The notes below the pieces were generated by a model, which worked only from the letters and a program-made list of their open reading frames with translations, was not told the DNA's origin and made no database searches. The position numbers and the translations under genes are program-made. From the NCBI GenBank assembly GCA_949128115.1, contig OX421962.1, positions 8,154,262 to 8,218,261 of the forward strand: DNA of 64,000 bases, in the 5' to 3' direction. Positions 12,000-23,576 of this stretch are shown piece after piece (the first letter of the stretch is position 1; every line of letters starts with the position of its first letter). The stretch is from Anaspis maculata. Taxonomy: Eukaryota; Arthropoda; Insecta; Coleoptera; Scraptiidae.

Positions 12000-13330
12000 A
12001 TCAAGGTAGGTACATGCATCTGGTTTAAGTAGTTCATGGGTTAATTTGCGGTGTGAGTTTGCCCCAGCTTGAGAAAAAAATGTGTGAATTGGATCTTGGT
12101 TAGTTCTAAATTGAACGTTAGGGACTGAGAATTTTGTCTGCAAGAAAGTACCCGAATCATCTGGAGCTACATTCCTCAAAACAATCAGGGGATCACTGGA
12201 TCAGTAGTTCTTCCAATTCAATTTTTTTGTCACATAATCTAGGAATTTGAGTAGAACGATCTAATTCTCAGGATATCTAGATTGAACTGTTATAAACAGA
12301 AGTATTAATTATTGAAAAAAGCTGTGTTACGAAGCAGTTGTTCACGATCACCATGTGCTGTGTATAAGGTGATATTTGTCACCTTCGTCTTAGGAGGCAG
12401 AACACGCCGGTGAGTACACTATGTTGGAAGATTTTTCCACACGAAATTTGTCAATTTTTTGTAAGTATTTCCCTTTTGATACCACTACAGCAGTAGGCAT
12501 TTACCTCGGCATTTTTATTCCATTTTCTCCAGTACCTATACCGTCGCGCTTGGACATCGTTGGTCATCGTTTTCCTTAGTGGCCACCACAACCTAACAGT
12601 ATTAGCCAAGAGTCACCGACCAGTAGAGACGATAAATATCCGTTATCACATCGCGGAGCGGTGACTGACGGGGACAACTGTCACAGCATCGTGCCATTCG
12701 TACCAACACAACCCATTTTTTTTCATAGCCCACTCTAATGGAAAAACCTGTGAAAGTGATTGTAGGTAAGTAGGTACGTGATATCTCATGAACAATCAAC
12801 AAAAACTGAATAAAAATTAATATGCAAGTACCAAAAATTTTAATATCATTTGCGGACGACACAGTACTTATTGGCGGTATCCAACGACGTAAGTAATGAT
12901 TCAATCGTGCTAATACAATCACATCACACAGCACTGTGGCTCATAAAGTCTCATTTTGTCTCGATTCGGCTTGATCTGGCACCCCTTCTCAGAAATCACC
13001 TCTCATCGACCTTCATATCAACGGCGAATTACCTTTTGTCGGGTAACCATAGTTTGGTTTAGGTGGCGAGAAACTCATCGTCCAGCCGTACTGTGATTTC
13101 GGCTATAGAAGCATCTTCTTTCAAAATGTATAATAGCAACCGACCGGGAATTGGTGGGCAGCTTCGACTGCTGAATCAACTTCCTTCTTTCGTTGCTTGT
13201 TTTATGCCCCATTCGATTCAAACCCGTCTGGTACTTCTCGAGCTATTAAATTGAATACCTATCGTTGTTTTATAAATTTTGATATGCAACAGATTTTGCA
13301 TTATTTGAAACTGTTTTGAATGTAGTGTTC
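12000..13330. other. Region without a supported gene
   Basis: No inverted repeat with clean ends and no exon with paired splice sites was found. A segment at about 12851-12902 (gacacag..cggcggtatccaacgacgtaagtaatgatt) recurs at about 30943-30990, so part of this is dispersed repeat. Short open frames (12602-12934 -, 13063-13254 +) have no recognised domain. Confidence 0.4.
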
Positions 13331-13349
13331 CAAGCAAGAGCTTTCACTT

Positions 13350-13600
13350 TAATTTTTTTGACAATTTCACTGCCATTTGACAGATGATAACTCAAAAGTA
13401 ACCAGAGCATTCCATACTAGAACCGTATCTATATACCAAACTTCAACTCAATCGGATCACGGGTTGGCAGTTATCGTAGCATATTACAAACACCTATACA
13501 CACAGCCAGACAGCGTGGCGCTCTGTAAATTGTCTCATTTGTCTTGGAGAACCTCAAAACGTATACATCAGTCGCCATTTTGAGTTTTTCTGCAGGATAA
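13350..13600 (+). repeat. 3'-end fragment of the ~1-kb dispersed repeat
   Basis: Text such as 'tgacagatgataactcaaaagta', 'aacttcaactcaatcggatcacggg', 'ggcagttatcgt' and 'acctcaaaacg' matches the tails of the copies at 31480-32600 and 54150-55150. This piece covers only the tail. Confidence 0.55.
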
Positions 13601-13785
13601 CAGTATTTTCCTCATATCCATATTTGAGTGAAAAGCTTCATTCACTCTACGGATCTTCGGCTCTGGCTATTCACATTCCAAAACTGAAATAGATTTTATA
13701 TAAACCCAAACCTTCTTCTCTCAGTAATCATCTTCATCTATTCCATTTCTCCTCCACCTTCACTCAAGATTTCTCCCACCATTTC

Positions 13786-14068
13786 TTAAATTTCTTTCAC
13801 CTTCGTACATGATCCCACCATATGCTCCATCGTTTCACCCTCGTTTCCACACATACTGCATTCTCTTTCCCTTTTCTTCCAGCCAAAACCTGTCTTCTTT
13901 CTCCTCGTTTCCACATCTAGATCTTTCCACCATTCTTCTGTCTTTTTCCAAGTATTCTGGTCTCTCTTTGAAAACCAGGTTTTCGTAACTCCCGTAGAAC
14001 CTTGAATCTTTTATTCCTCCCAGCTATTCCTGCATCTCAACGTCTCTGTCTCTTATCTTCAGTTCCTG
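13786..14068 (-). pseudogene. Remnant of a non-LTR retrotransposon reverse-transcriptase C-terminus
   Basis: On the minus strand one frame gives FKERPEYLEKDRRMVERSRC and GNEEKEDRFWLEEKGKRMQ. The next frame continues as CSMCGNEGETMEHMVGSC. The CxxC-GNE.ET-EH-x4-C pattern is the zinc-knuckle-like end common in insect LINE polymerases. A stop and at least one frameshift break it. Only the extreme C-terminus survives; no catalytic YADD is present. The family assignment rests on this motif alone. Confidence 0.6.
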
Positions 14069-14079
14069 CCGAAAATTGA

Positions 14080-14643
14080 GTTCCGCCAACGGATATTGTG
14101 CTACGAGTTTGCAATGTTCGTATCATCCAAATTTCGCGAATAGGCGGTCATTTCTTATGTGAAACGAGAAGTTTTTCAATTTTTCGTATGGGCTTATACG
14201 TGCAGGCTACGGGCATTATATACTTACCTGTGTCATGGATACGGAAACCTCTCTCCTTATCAATAAATTCGACATTGCCAAAAATAAAGTTATCCGCTAA
14301 TCGATATTGTGCTACGAGTTTGCAATGTTCGTATCATTAAAATTTTGTGAATAGGCGATCATTTCTTATGTAAAGCGAGTAGTTTTTCATTTTTGTATGT
14401 ACTTATTTATACGTGCACGCTACGCGGGCATTATATACCTACCTGTCTCACGGACACAAAAATCTATCTCCTCAACAATAAATTCGATTTTGTCAAAAAT
14501 AAAGTTCCGCCAACCGATATTGTGTTACGAGTTTGCAATATTTGTATCATCCAAATTTTGCGAATAGGCGGTCATCTCTCATGTAAAACGAGGAGTTTTT
14601 AATTTTTTGGATGTGTTTATACGTGCACGCTACGGGCAATATA
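14080..14643 (+). repeat. 211-bp tandem repeat, monomers 1 to ~2.6
   Basis: Monomers are anchored by 'gatattgtg' at 14092, 14303 and 14516. Each contains 'tacgagtttgcaat', 'gcgaataggcggtcat', 'tatacgtgcacgctac' and 'cctgtctcacgga'. The third monomer is broken after 'gggcaata' at 14643 by the hairpin at 14644-16807 and resumes at 16808. Confidence 0.85.
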
Positions 14644-16807
14644 CAGGCTGGTTCATCCTAGCGTAATTATCCCATAGCGGTCTTACCGTTCAAGATAGAG
14701 AGAAAGATGTAAGAGAGAAGTTATATGGTTTGATGAAACCTATAACCTAAATTATTTTCAGCTATACAGGCTATCCCATTTTGACGGGATCAACAAAACG
14801 TAATTTTTTTTTAACAGAACACCCTATATTTTTTTGCATTTTTATGTTCAACTTTTTTAACTGTATTATGCCTGTATTTTTGTTTTCCAATTGTGGGGCA
14901 GTGCTATCAACTAAAAATTGAAAACAGAAAAAAACGCATTTTCACAGTTTCCTTGAAAAAATCGTGGCGGCCTTGCTTTTCAAAACTAAGAGATGAAGCT
15001 TCACATGAGGTAGTATTAATAAAAAAATAAGCATAAGCATTTATAATCAATTTCACGGCTATCTGCATTAGAGCAAGCTATGGAAAAATTATTTTTTGTT
15101 GGTAGGAATGAGTAGGAATCCATAACCGTCGTCGTAGAAGGTTTGTGTAAATGTGGTATGTGAAAAGGTTAGGTCTTGTGGCATTTGTGGCAGATGTCAC
15201 CCGCCGCGTGGTGTGATGCACGTCAAGTCAAAATGTTCAGTTTATTTGGGGAAAACAGATAAACACGTGTTCCTCGGAGTGTCAATTAGCTGGACACCTA
15301 GTTGGTGGCTCTTTACTTGTGCTTTGGTAGTGGCGGCCAGTGAGCCAGTGTGTTAAATGACGCCCACAGATGATGACGCCAAAGGAAGTCAGCGGTAGCA
15401 CTAAAGGGAAGTAAGACTGATAGTAGGAAGTACTACGTGCTCTACAACACTAAAACAGCATACAAGCCCGAAGAAGATGAAGAAGGGAATACATACATGA
15501 AATGGTCAATAATTTCATGTTGAGAAGATCTTCCAACACAGAGTGCACTCACGCGTCGTGTCTCGACTGTCTTGTCTTGTACAGTGCAACTCCATAAATC
15601 AATGTCCATGGAAGCGAATTTTCTCAACCTCACTGGGGCCACTGGACAGGCATTTTCATTAATTTTTCTTTCGTTTAGTGCTGCCGCTGACTTCCTTTGG
15701 CGTCATTTTATACACTGGCTCACTGGCCGCCACTACCAGAGCACAAGCAAAGACCCACCAACCCGTGAAGACGGTGTGTAGCAAATTTACACTCCGAGGA
15801 ACACGTGTTTATCTGTTTTCCCCAATAAAACTAAACATTTTGACTTGATGTGCATCACACCGCGCGACGGGTGACATCTGCCACAATACCTAACCTTTCC
15901 ACATACCACATTTGCACAAACTATCTGCGACGACGGTTATGGATTCCTACTCATTCCTACCAACAAAAAATAATTTTTCCATAGCTTGCTCTAATGCAGA
16001 TAGCCGTGAAATTGATTATACTTAGATTTTTGAGGAGTTGCTAAGCAGACTATCCCTAGCAACGCCTATGAAATCCAAGCAAATGCTTAATATGCTTACT
16101 TTTTATTAATACTACCCATGATGATACTCAAGTCAAAGACCAATATCCCAATGTCAAAAAATTGCGATCTCTTGATACAGGGCGTCCACAAAAAAACTTC
16201 AAACTTCATTATTTTCAAAGTATCATAACTCATTTTTTTTAAATGGCATGCCCCAAATTTTATAACGTTATCTGATAGCTTTTTTTATCCTCTTCCATTT
16301 TTACTGGGAGTACCCTACCCTTAAACTTTATTTTTCTTGAGATAATAGGAAATTTTCACAAAATTTGCAATTTTTTTCGTTTTTTCCAAAAATTGAGTTG
16401 GCCGCAATGAATGACAGACAAGCCAAATAATACGCAACTCTCAGTTAGTCAGTCTGAATATTGTCGAACAAAGAAAAATGACTTCACGCGAGAGGAAATA
16501 ATAGATATGATATTCTGGTAATAATCCAGATATCCAGGATCCCACTTTGTTTTCTTTTTGCGTTGAAGCCTTTTTTTTTTTTGTTCGACAGTATTCAGAC
16601 TGACTAACTGACAGCTGCGTACTATTTGGCTGGCCTGTCATTCACCACGACCAACTCAATTTTTGAAAAAAACAAAAAAACAAAATGCAAATTTTGTGGA
16701 AATTTCCGATTATCTCGAAAAACCTAATAACTTTTCTTTTACATCTTTCCCTCTATCTTGAATGATAAGACCGCTTTGGGATGATCACGCTGGGATGGAT
16801 CACCCTG
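14644..16807. mobile_element. 2.16-kb foldback inserted in the 211-bp tandem array
   Basis: The left end CAGGCTGGTTCATCCTAGCG and right end (ggatcaccctg) are inverted matches over ~95 bases, including 'taccgttcaagatagag' against 'ctctatcttgaatgata'. TA flanks both ends. Joining the flanks restores the tandem-repeat text. Inner arm pairs are at 14995-15400 with 15680-16125, and at about 16330-16480 with 16575-16735. A related solo end lies at 44943-44999. No transposase is recognisable. Confidence 0.85.
14995..16125. repeat. Inner inverted repeat, ~350-bp arms
   Basis: The left arm (tagtattaat..., 'cagatgtcacccg', 'aacacgtgttcctcgg', 'gccaaaggaagtcagcgg') mirrors the right arm closely. The right arm has an extra ~60 bases (about 16022-16081, 'ggagttgctaagcagac...') absent from the left. 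The ~280-base loop (15400-15680) is unpaired. Confidence 0.8.
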
Positions 16808-16985
16808 TATACCCACCTGTCTCACGGATACGGAAACCTATCTCCTCATCAATAAATTCGACTTTGCCAAAAATGAAGTTTCGCCAACCGATATTGTGTT
16901 ACGAGTTTGCAATGTTCGTATCATCCAAATTTCGCGAATATGCGGCCATTTCTTATGTTGAACGAAGAGTTTTCAATTTTTTGAA
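16808..16985 (+). repeat. 211-bp tandem repeat, resumed monomers
   Basis: The array resumes with 'cccacctgtctcacggatacgg' and runs through a partial fourth monomer (gatattgtg at 16890), ending near 16985. Confidence 0.8.
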
Positions 16986-19900
16986 ACTGGGTACAAGAGA
17001 TGCTTTGTTGCAAGAGGCAAGACACAAAATCCAGTTCCTCCATTCCAGAAATATGTGTCTGAAAGGCGAACTGAAATATGACAGACTTGATGATGATGAC
17101 AGATGACAGATATCGCGATTCCTCGCAGAGAAGTTGGCCAATGGTATTTAAAAATCACGGCGATGATACATGACCAGCGGCCATTATCGGACGATTGTAG
17201 TACTTCTAGTATAATGATCATTGAGGTCCTAAATGACACCATAAATGATCATTTAGTAAATGACGACGTGACACACTAGTGGTTTACATCGTAATTTACG
17301 TTTAATAATCATTAAGCTTTTGCAGTCTGTCAATGGTATAAGCGTACTTTCGAACAATCCCTGAATAATTAGGTTCCAATTTTCATACAATAGATTATCT
17401 ATTGATCCAGTGAATGAGAACAATGTGTAGGTAGTTTTTTTTTAGTTAGTTTATATTTAATATTGAATAACTAATAAGTACAGAAAAAGAACAGAGGCGT
17501 TATGAATAACGGAAACTCGGATTGAATCCGTGTCAGTGACATGTATGACAATCACTGACACTTTCGTTTTTCGTTTCCTTAAAAGTTGAAAGTGTAGAGA
17601 ATGTTGAAGAATTTGAAAGTTTCCTGGCTGGATGGTTTTTCAGTTTTTGATTTTCTCTCAATCATTTGAAATCAAGTGGGATAGATCTACCAGACTCCAA
17701 GGCAACCGCTGAAAGGAACCCACGAGGTTCGTAGTTGCTGATGAAAATAAATAAAACTGAACAAAATCTGCCGAAAATTCCATGCATCTGTCCTTGAAAA
17801 TGGACAGCGCTCCGAAATTCAACGATTTTGAGTCTCGATTGGTTAGGAACGTTTACAAACTGTTTGAAATTCACTTTCTGGATTCTAATTGACGTCATGT
17901 CAATTACATGATTACAAGTGACTTATCTGTCAACCTGATGACGACACCAAAACAAATTACCGAACATCACTGTTACCAACAAGAATGAAGAATCTACACA
18001 CCTGCCCGAAATGTCGATTTTGAAAAAAAAAACAGGTACGTACCTGGGTACTTAGTACCTAGCTGAAGCAATAGCGAGTGTTTCTGAATCGGTTTTGTAG
18101 TCCATGGAATCTTCAGTTTCAAACGAGCTTTTGAAAGAAATCTCATTTTTCAGAGGCGTCAAAAAGATTCACGAATTTTCCGGATTAGAAAATGCCTGCG
18201 AAAATAGAATAGGTACCGCTCGCATCTGTTTTTCTTTTAAAATGTCGTCGATTACAATGCACTGTTGAATCCTGCTTTACCGGCTCCGATACTTACAATC
18301 AAAGCTACAAGGTGGCAGCAGGCGTTCGCGCTCTTGATATCCAACATTCTTTTTGAATTTTATCGACGAAAATGCCTCTTCATTTCTGTTCCCGGATACG
18401 TTTAAGTTAATGGAGCGAGCTACTCTGGAAATGAGTGCCTTTTAATTAATAAGCAATTAATCTTTGAAAGGTGCATCGAAATCAATACACTCACCTACCT
18501 ACCATCTGATAACCCAATACTACACCCACGCTTTCGAACTTCTATATCAGTGATGTATAGGTAGGTATCATTATCGCAATCCTATTTTTAGACCTTTCAT
18601 TATGAGTAGGTATAAACGTACAAGTACTTACGGCTTTATTGAACCAAAAGCTCGGTCAAAAGCTGTATTGTGACTTGCGAGGATAATAAAAATAAGTATA
18701 ACATGGATTAAGCGGCATAAATCACCGCTAAAAGGGTTCAGATCCAGCTAACGATCTGTAAGTAAACGGAATCACGCTATACCTACTTAGTTTCATCAAC
18801 AAGGACTCGTGGAGATTTGTTGGGAAGTTTAAACCCTCGTTTAAACCATAGAGATGTTTCAGTCAATATTAAGTCAATTTAGCTGAGATAATTATAAAAG
18901 AAGTCACTGGAGCGAGTAGGGGAGATCCTAGTTCTAGTACCACCTATAGATACCTACCTAATCCTTTGCAAACATTCTGTGTTGAAGGGGCTTCATCCTT
19001 TTGATAAAGAAGCTCCAGAAATCGATTTAAGAATAAAAAAACCTTGAAGGGATACCGATGCCTATTTGGGTAGGTATAACTATATTACCTACAATAATTC
19101 GTTTAATGTAGGGCGAGGATATTGATACCCAATTAAGCACCTATCCCGTAACAAGTAGGTAACTCCAGTTTATTATTTAAGTGAAGCGATTCGAGCCATC
19201 TATACACCTACGAATGGATGAAAATCGTTTCGGAATTAATTGAGCTCGCAACAGCATCAACGTGGGATCCTGGGGATGTAATGTAAACTCCGGGATACAA
19301 TGCCCCGGCCTTCGGGGTTCTTCACCCGGAAATGCCTGCTCCCCCGAGTTGGGTTTTCTATCCATCACACCATTTTGGCGTGAGTATTCATCGTGCGAAT
19401 TTCATCGTCATTCTTTCTCGATGTTCTTTTTGATTCGAAAATGATTATATAGTCCTGGGATGATTGACGTAAAAGATGCTGGAAAAGATTTGCAGGGAAT
19501 AATTTAGAGGTACTTGAACTCATCGGCATCACTGATAATATAATGGACTAAGTAGGTACCTATGTGTGCTGAAGCAGAGTGTCAAACAGGACAGGTGTGG
19601 TCGCTTGGGTACCTATCAAGAGGATATCGAGATGAAGTTTGAAATCCCTGCCGTAGGGATATCCAAATGTTGTCAGTGAATCGATTAGTGTAAATCGAAT
19701 TGAATCGCAATCAATAGTTTGATTCGATTAAAAATCGTATGAGATGAATCGATGCCTCGAAAAGAACCGATTATAGCTGAAGAATTGTACTAAATCAATG
19801 TGAAAACTCTAAAAAAACTTTGAAGCAACAAAACAAACGATGGATTCCATCCAGACTTGACTTGTCTTTGGTGGAGGCACAGTTTGTGTCAGGTTTATGT

Positions 19901-20400
19901 TGTGGGTGAGTGGTTGAGTTTGACTGTAATTTATAGTGTCATGCCTGCCATCTTGTCGGCCATTAAATATCCATGGAATATCTCGTCCGTGAGATATTTA
20001 CTCTATGTTTTTTCGAAGCTGCTTCAAAAATATCACATGAACACAAATGACCGAGAAGGCACTGATTTACCGGCCGAAATGGCACTGATGAGTAATGACA
20101 GTTGCTGTGTCATTTTAAAATGTCATCCGGAACCGCACCTGATCTATAAGCATCTTCACTTTTTCAAAGTCTCTAGAATTATCGAAAAAGTCAGTAACAA
20201 ACATTTAATTGCAGGATGCATGGAGTCATCACTCGCAGAATATTCAGAAAATTAAACATCTCAGAACTGTCTGAAGTTTTTAATTGCTCCTTCTGAAACT
20301 TCGAAAATACTTTATCAGCGGAAGGTGTACGTATACTCCCTGTAGCAGAAAATCTACCTTGTGGCCGCCTGTAGTCAGAAGCCAAGCCTTTTCCTACTCC
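16986..20400. other. Low-repeat region without a supported gene
   Basis: I found no long inverted repeat and no exon pair here. TAGGTA tracts occur at about 18480-19200. A ~60-base block at 19285-19345 matches 48165-48205 in inverted orientation (see findings). Short open frames at 17662-17898 (-) and 19857-20255 (+) have no recognisable domain. Confidence 0.4.
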
Positions 20401-20405
20401 TCTCT

Positions 20406-20550
20406 CCTCGGGTTCCACCAAAATTTCAAGAGCAGATTAAATCTATCACGCTGATAGTTGCTATACACCAGCCAATAGGATGGCCGGTTGCTTAGTTACT
20501 ATCAGAGTGATAAAGTTATCGCGTTGGTAAAAGTTTGGTGGAACCCGAGG
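20406..20550. mobile_element. 145-bp MITE with CCTCGGGTTCCACCAAA termini
   Basis: CCTCGGGTTCCACCAAA at the left is matched by its complement at the right. TCT adjoins both ends and may be a 3-bp target duplication. The interior has a second inverted pair (ctatcacgctgatagttgc and actatcagagtgataaag). Confidence 0.75.
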
Positions 20551-20819
20551 TCTGTCGTTTTAGTTTTAATATTTTCATTATCGGCAGTGTCAGTGTCCAA
20601 TAAGACTGAAGGATTTGTCACCTCTTATTTCGGCTGTGATTGTAAATTTGTCATTTATACTGTCAATATATGCAGTGACAATGCTAAACAAAGCTGCAGA
20701 GTAAAACATCTGTCATTTTAAATTGGTCATTTTATTGTCAGTAGTGTTTTTTTGTTGAACAAGACCGAACAATCAGTCTTTCTTGTTCTGGAAGCGGGGA
20801 GCTCTGATTGTTAGTCCAT

Positions 20820-20955
20820 CAGGAGCTTATGTAATCCCGTGGGATTTTGAATGAAGGAGCATAGCGACTATGTGAAATGCATTCTTTAGATGGCCAGCAA
20901 TCACACCTCACCGGGTGTTTTGCTTGAATTTCTTGCAGGGGATTTATACAGGGTG
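20820..20955. repeat. Dispersed repeat, inverted copy at ~40305-40450
   Basis: The reverse complement aligns over ~135 bases with the later block: 'caccctgtataa', 'ttcaagcaaaacacccggtg', 'aggtgtgattgct' and 'gtcgctatgctccttcattc' are shared. The 'atacagggtg' end is at about 20946. Confidence 0.75.
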
Positions 20956-21029
20956 AAACAGAAAAAAAAAAGAACTCGTGACTCCAGAGTGGGAAAAGGT
21001 GGAGAGCTTGAACTGCATACGTGATTTGA

Positions 21030-21220
21030 TTCTGTTGTTGTGTTGATTCCTGTCGAATTTGATCCTAATCCATCGGATAAATTTTGAATTACTGAATACC
21101 AAAGCTTTAAACTTAGACATTTTTTAGTATTTGACAGGTGACATGAGAAGGAATACTCTTAACAGTTTTGAATACAGTTTTTCAAGGGCTGTCAAATGAC
21201 GTATTGGAAGTCAAGTTTTG
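21030..21220 (+). repeat. Partial copy of the ~1-kb dispersed repeat
   Basis: Matches to about 32120-32290 and 54800-54965 include 'aatccatcggata', 'attttgaat', 'tttgacaggtgacat' and 'cagtttttcaagggct'. It ends where the foldback at 21221 begins. Confidence 0.65.
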
Positions 21221-22646
21221 TGACAATTGGTGATGTTAGAAATATAGTCGTGATTGGCGAAAATTATTCGGCCTACTATTTTGGGAAACAAAACCGTCAA
21301 CTGTTTTCACCAGCTTGGCCGCCATCTTGGATTTTCTTTTGGTGCAGTAGTCACAAAAACGACAGGGGACTATAAGTATGGTATCTAGCGTTAGATCATT
21401 TCAATATGAAAAGTAACTTCCCAGAGAGGGTAAGTTGCTTCTTTGGCGAAGAAAATTGCTATTTCATTATCTACGGCTCCTGCGCGAATCCAGTACCAAT
21501 TATGGCTGATTTGAAGCTGGAAGTGGCACAATACGTTTTGTACCATAAAACTTGATAGTTTGTGATGCCAACCACCAAAATTTATGATCATGAATCAAAT
21601 GGTTCATTGTTGGTGATTGGTTGAAGCAAAGTATACTCATTTTTGGCAGAAAATGCGTAAAAACTGTGCTTTTAGTGGACATTACAAAGCTCTGGAGGAA
21701 GACCTGCGGTCAAGATTAGCGGCAAAAGTCATGTAACTAAATAGTTCAAGTAAGTATGCTCTATAACAAGTAGCTGTCATGAATGGTGTAGGTTTCTTGA
21801 AGATCTCTAGGGAGGTCGCCAAAGATGTTTTTTCATGATAATATTTTCAAGTACAGTCCCTTCCAAAAGTTTCTCTCTTCTCTAGGGACTAACTCTTTCG
21901 ACCACGGACATTTTGCAAGACTCGAACAATTCATTTGTTCGGTTTATTCGAAATCACCGCAGTTCACAGACCTGAAAGATTTGTGATGGTGATTTTTCAC
22001 AAACTTACAGACTTTTGGGGGGACTGTACTTGAAAATATTCTCATGAAAAAACATCTTTGTCGACTTCCCTAGAGGTCTTCAAGCGACCTACACGATTTA
22101 TTATAGCTACTTGTTGTAGAGCATACTCACTTCAACAAGTTACATGAATTTCGCCGCCAATTTTGGCCGCAAGTCTCCCTCCAGAGCTTTGTAATGTCCA
22201 CTAAAAACTCAGTTTTTATGCATTTTCTGCCAAAAATGAGCACACTTTGGCAGATCACTAACAATAAACCATTCGATTCATGATAATAAATTTTGGTGGT
22301 TGGCTTCACAAACTATCAAGTTTTATGGTACAAAACGTATTGTGTGACTTTCAGCTCCAAATCAGCCATAATTGGTACTGTATTCGTGCAGGAGCCGGAG
22401 ATAACAAAATGGCAATTTTTCTCGCCAAAGAAGCAACTAACTCCCTCTGGGAAGTTACTTTTTGTATTGGAATGATCTATTGCCACCATATTCACAGTCC
22501 CCTGTCATTTTTGCAACTACTGCACCAAAAGTAAATCCAAGATGGCGGCCAAGCTGGTGAAAACAGTTGACGGTTTTGTTCCCTAAAATAGTAGGCCGGG
22601 GAATTTTCGCCAATCACGACTACATCTTTAACATCACCAATTGTCA
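21221..22646. mobile_element. 1.43-kb foldback element
   Basis: TGACAATTGGTGATGTTA at the left pairs with taacatcaccaattgtca at the right. Arms of ~640 bases mirror each other to a loop at about 21860-22017. Shared arm features include 'ttggccgccatcttgg', 'ggaagttactttt', 'atcaagttttatgg' and 'cagagctttgtaatgtccac'. The arms have many mismatches, so this is older than the 9959 hairpin. No transposase. Confidence 0.85.
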
Positions 22647-22931
22647 AAATGTCAAGTATCATCTTTCCATCTTGAGAATTCTTCGATTTTTTTAAGAATA
22701 AAATATTCACAAGAACAATTTTATCTTTGGAAATATCTCTGGAAATGATAGATATTTTCTAAATCGGTTTGCTAGACCTTCATCAGCGTAAAATGGCGAA
22801 TACGTATGGTAACTTTCACAACTGTATCTCTTTGGGTTCATGATTTAACATTTTTTATGTCTTCATCATATTTTACCCCCCCTCCCGCTGTCCAGTCGCG
22901 GGTCTCAGATGTTCGTCATCGCGATCCTAGT

Positions 22932-23306
22932 TTAGCATGATCTAAGGAACAATTTGGCACCAACCACTATACTCTTGCACTGCTTGCATGTGCAGTTAGT
23001 ATAGTACCCAAGAAAAGGCTCATCCTCGGCTTCATTAGCATCATCGTCGTTGTCCATCAAATTGTCACCAACTATCCACAGTTGGTATTTGGTGGCATTG
23101 CAAAAGCGTGAATAAATTCTCACGCTGATTATTGCAGGCTCATCACCCATTTCATCGAACTCGAATACGCCCGTTATCTCTTTCTGGAGCTTATCTTGTA
23201 TGTAACATGGCGCAAGAGAAATTTGGTAAATACCGACAGTAGTTCCTTTAGATAATCCAGATTCAACCTCTAACTTTATTCCCCTAGGAAGAGTTAATCT
23301 TTCGAG
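22932..23306 (-). pseudogene. Remnant of a SWIM zinc-finger transposon protein
   Basis: The frame is open for 124 codons on the minus strand without a stop, although the first ATG is at 23150. The product runs LTLPRGIKLEVESGLSKG, GIYQISLAPCYIQDKLQKE, IISVRIYSRFCNATKYQLWI, an acidic stretch DNDDDANEAEDE, then GYYTNCTCK. This order, ending in a CxC-K pair, matches the region before and into the SWIM zinc finger of a transposon-derived protein family known from insects. The downstream C-x-H half is lost. A GACA microsatellite (23310-23350) follows at its N-terminal side. I infer a fragment, not a working gene. Confidence 0.6.
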
Positions 23307-23309
23307 TTA

Positions 23310-23352
23310 ATACACGGATAGACAGACACACAGACAGACAGACAGACAAACA
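23310..23352. repeat. GACA/CAGA microsatellite
   Basis: About ten copies of CAGA/GACA-type tetramers. Similar tracts end several retroelement-like repeats in this window (32450, 44160, 51080, 51955). Confidence 0.85.
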
Positions 23353-23576
23353 AACCGGCTATACAAGCATCCTTTCTGAATACTGCGTCGATAAAAAACT
23401 CGATGATGAAAATTGAAAAAAAATTACACCCTGTATACCGTGAGATTTAGAAAATTCCAGGGAAAAGATTCAAATTTTCCGGACATCTTGTATAAATTCC
23501 TGTATAGCTGGAAAACTGTACATATAGAAAGTACCTTACTGTGATCTTGAGTATTTAATTGGAAAGTGAATATATA

